Assembly (NCBI GenBank): GCA_012032215.1
Contig: JAAURO010000091.1
Span: forward strand, 1-6,883
Source of the DNA: Limnobacter sp.
GTDB lineage: Bacteria > Pseudomonadota > Gammaproteobacteria > Burkholderiales > Burkholderiaceae_B
Direction of reading: 5' to 3'
Length of the DNA stretch: 6,883 nucleotides
This document shows positions 6,191-6,883 of the stretch, piece after piece. Below the pieces are notes generated by a model that worked only from the letters and a program-made list of their open reading frames with translations, had not been told where the DNA came from and made no database searches. Position 1 is the stretch's first letter. Each line of letters starts with the position of its first letter. The position numbers and the translations under genes were made by a program.

Positions 6191-6846
6191 GTTTGCTGGC
6201 CCTTACAGAATGCGCATTAATGCACGGGCAGCGTGCGTTAATTCACGCGCTTTCTTTTACCGTGCAGGCAGGAGAAAGCTGGGCCGTGCTGGGTGCCAGT
6301 GGCATGGGCAAAAGCACCTTGCTGCGCACCCTGGCTGGCGTGCAAGCGCCGTTGAGCGGGCGCGTGCTGCTGAGCGACCACGACCTGCACAAGCTGCCTC
6401 AACGCGAGTTGGCGAAGCACCTCGCCGTCGTCCTCACCGAGCGCGTGAACACCGACGCCATGACCGCCCGCGAGCTGGTAGCGCTGGGTCGCCACCCCCA
6501 CACGGATTGGAGCGGCAGCCTGCGCGCGCTGGATCACGAGCGCATCGACTGGGCCATGCATGCGACGAACACAATCAGCTATGCCAGCCGCAACGTGAAC
6601 GAGCTGAGCGACGGCGAGCGCCAGCGCGTGCTGATTGCGCGGGCGTTGGCGCAAGAGCCGCAGGTGATGTTGCTGGATGAGCCAACCGCATTTTTAGATC
6701 TGCCCCGCCGTGTGGAGGTGCTGCAACTGCTGCGCGAATTGGCGCACAAAAGCGGGCGCGCCTTTTTGCTCAGCACGCACGATTTGGATTTGGCGCTGCA
6801 CTTGGCCGACCGCGTCTGGTTGCTTTCGAGCGATGGCGCATTTTGA
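6187..6846 (+). CDS. btuD: BtuD/FecE-type ABC transporter ATP-binding protein, frame broken near right edge
   Basis: 219 aa in the open frame, starting at ATG 6187, which overlaps the btuC stop. Motifs: Walker A GASGMGKST (36-44), Q-loop region VVLTERVNTDAMTARELVALGRHPHT (81-106), signature LSDGERQ (140-146), Walker B VMLLDEP (160-166), D-loop FLDLP (169-173), H-loop STHD with His198. The usual Q-loop glutamine is replaced (VLTE) and the signature is LSDGERQ rather than LSGGQ; both variants are known in a branch of siderophore/B12 ATPases, so I expect activity. It powers the permease from the cytoplasmic face. The frame stops at TGA 6844-6846, about 30-40 residues short of the family. Dropping one T from the TTTT at 6841-6844 restores EAGLPEALALSGA through the edge, the conserved C-terminal start. 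Codons from about 6340 to 6500 are markedly more GC-rich than the rest of the operon. Confidence 0.85.
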   Translation: MSLLALTECALMHGQRALIHALSFTVQAGESWAVLGASGMGKSTLLRTLAGVQAPLSGRVLLSDHDLHKLPQRELAKHLAVVLTERVNTDAMTARELVALGRHPHTDWSGSLRALDHERIDWAMHATNTISYASRNVNELSDGERQRVLIARALAQEPQVMLLDEPTAFLDLPRRVEVLQLLRELAHKSGRAFLLSTHDLDLALHLADRVWLLSSDGAF

Positions 6847-6883
6847 GGCGGGTTTGCCCGAGGCGTTGGCGCTGAGCGGCGCG
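6845..6883 (+). other. Displaced-frame continuation of the btuD C-terminus
   Basis: Thirteen codons reading EAGLPEALALSGA. ABC ATPases of the FecE/BtuD group usually have a segment of the form PE-x-L-x-L-SG after the H-loop domain, so this is coding sequence of the same gene moved out of frame by the T-run at 6841-6844. The gene's true end lies outside the window. Confidence 0.75.

Noticed and set aside
6210..6680. Open frame of 156 codons on the plus strand within the ATPase gene
   Set aside because: Arginine/alanine-rich shadow caused by the GC-rich patch; the ATPase motifs are in the other frame.
1..6883. CRISPR array, insertion sequence, tRNA, phage or defence genes
   Set aside because: No repeated units with spacers, no transposase or terminal inverted repeats, and no tRNA-like or defence-domain sequence was recognised on either strand.

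Overview
The window looks like ordinary chromosome from a betaproteobacterium, probably order Burkholderiales. This rests on the divergent purM / hda–HAD-phosphatase arrangement, which I recall from that order, and on moderate GC with a GTAAAAT-type -10. The genus cannot be fixed from the sequence alone.

Layout. (1) 1-1284, minus strand: a HAD subfamily IB phosphatase running off the left edge, preceded by hda (DnaA-inactivating clamp partner), with an ATGA overlap between them. (2) 1285-1476: a divergent promoter region. (3) 1477-2514, plus strand: purM, intact at 345 aa. (4) 2553-3973, minus strand: a degraded two-gene unit. First comes an alcohol dehydrogenase that has lost its middle ~200 or more residues but keeps a strong Shine-Dalgarno and an open frame. 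It overlaps by ATGA the gene for a TAXI-type TRAP transporter solute receptor, whose C-terminus is displaced by a one-base deletion. (5) 3974-4104: divergent spacer. (6) 4105 to the right edge, plus strand: a BtuF-BtuC-BtuD type ABC importer operon, most likely for cobalamin. The ATPase frame appears broken by one extra T near the right edge.

How the genes work together. Hda with the sliding clamp switches off DnaA-ATP after initiation. PurM makes the imidazole ring of purines. The HAD phosphatase has an unknown small-molecule substrate. The periplasmic receptor, permease and ATPase at the right form one importer; only its outer-membrane receptor is missing from the window. The TAXI receptor has no membrane partner here.

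I found no CRISPR array, insertion sequence, tRNA or rRNA, and no new defence or mobile system. The points worth a second look are the three broken reading frames (2633-2637, 3917-3937, 6841-6844), the retained coupling of the dehydrogenase remnant to the TAXI gene, and a GC-rich patch inside the ATPase gene. The two single-base lesions could be sequencing errors.
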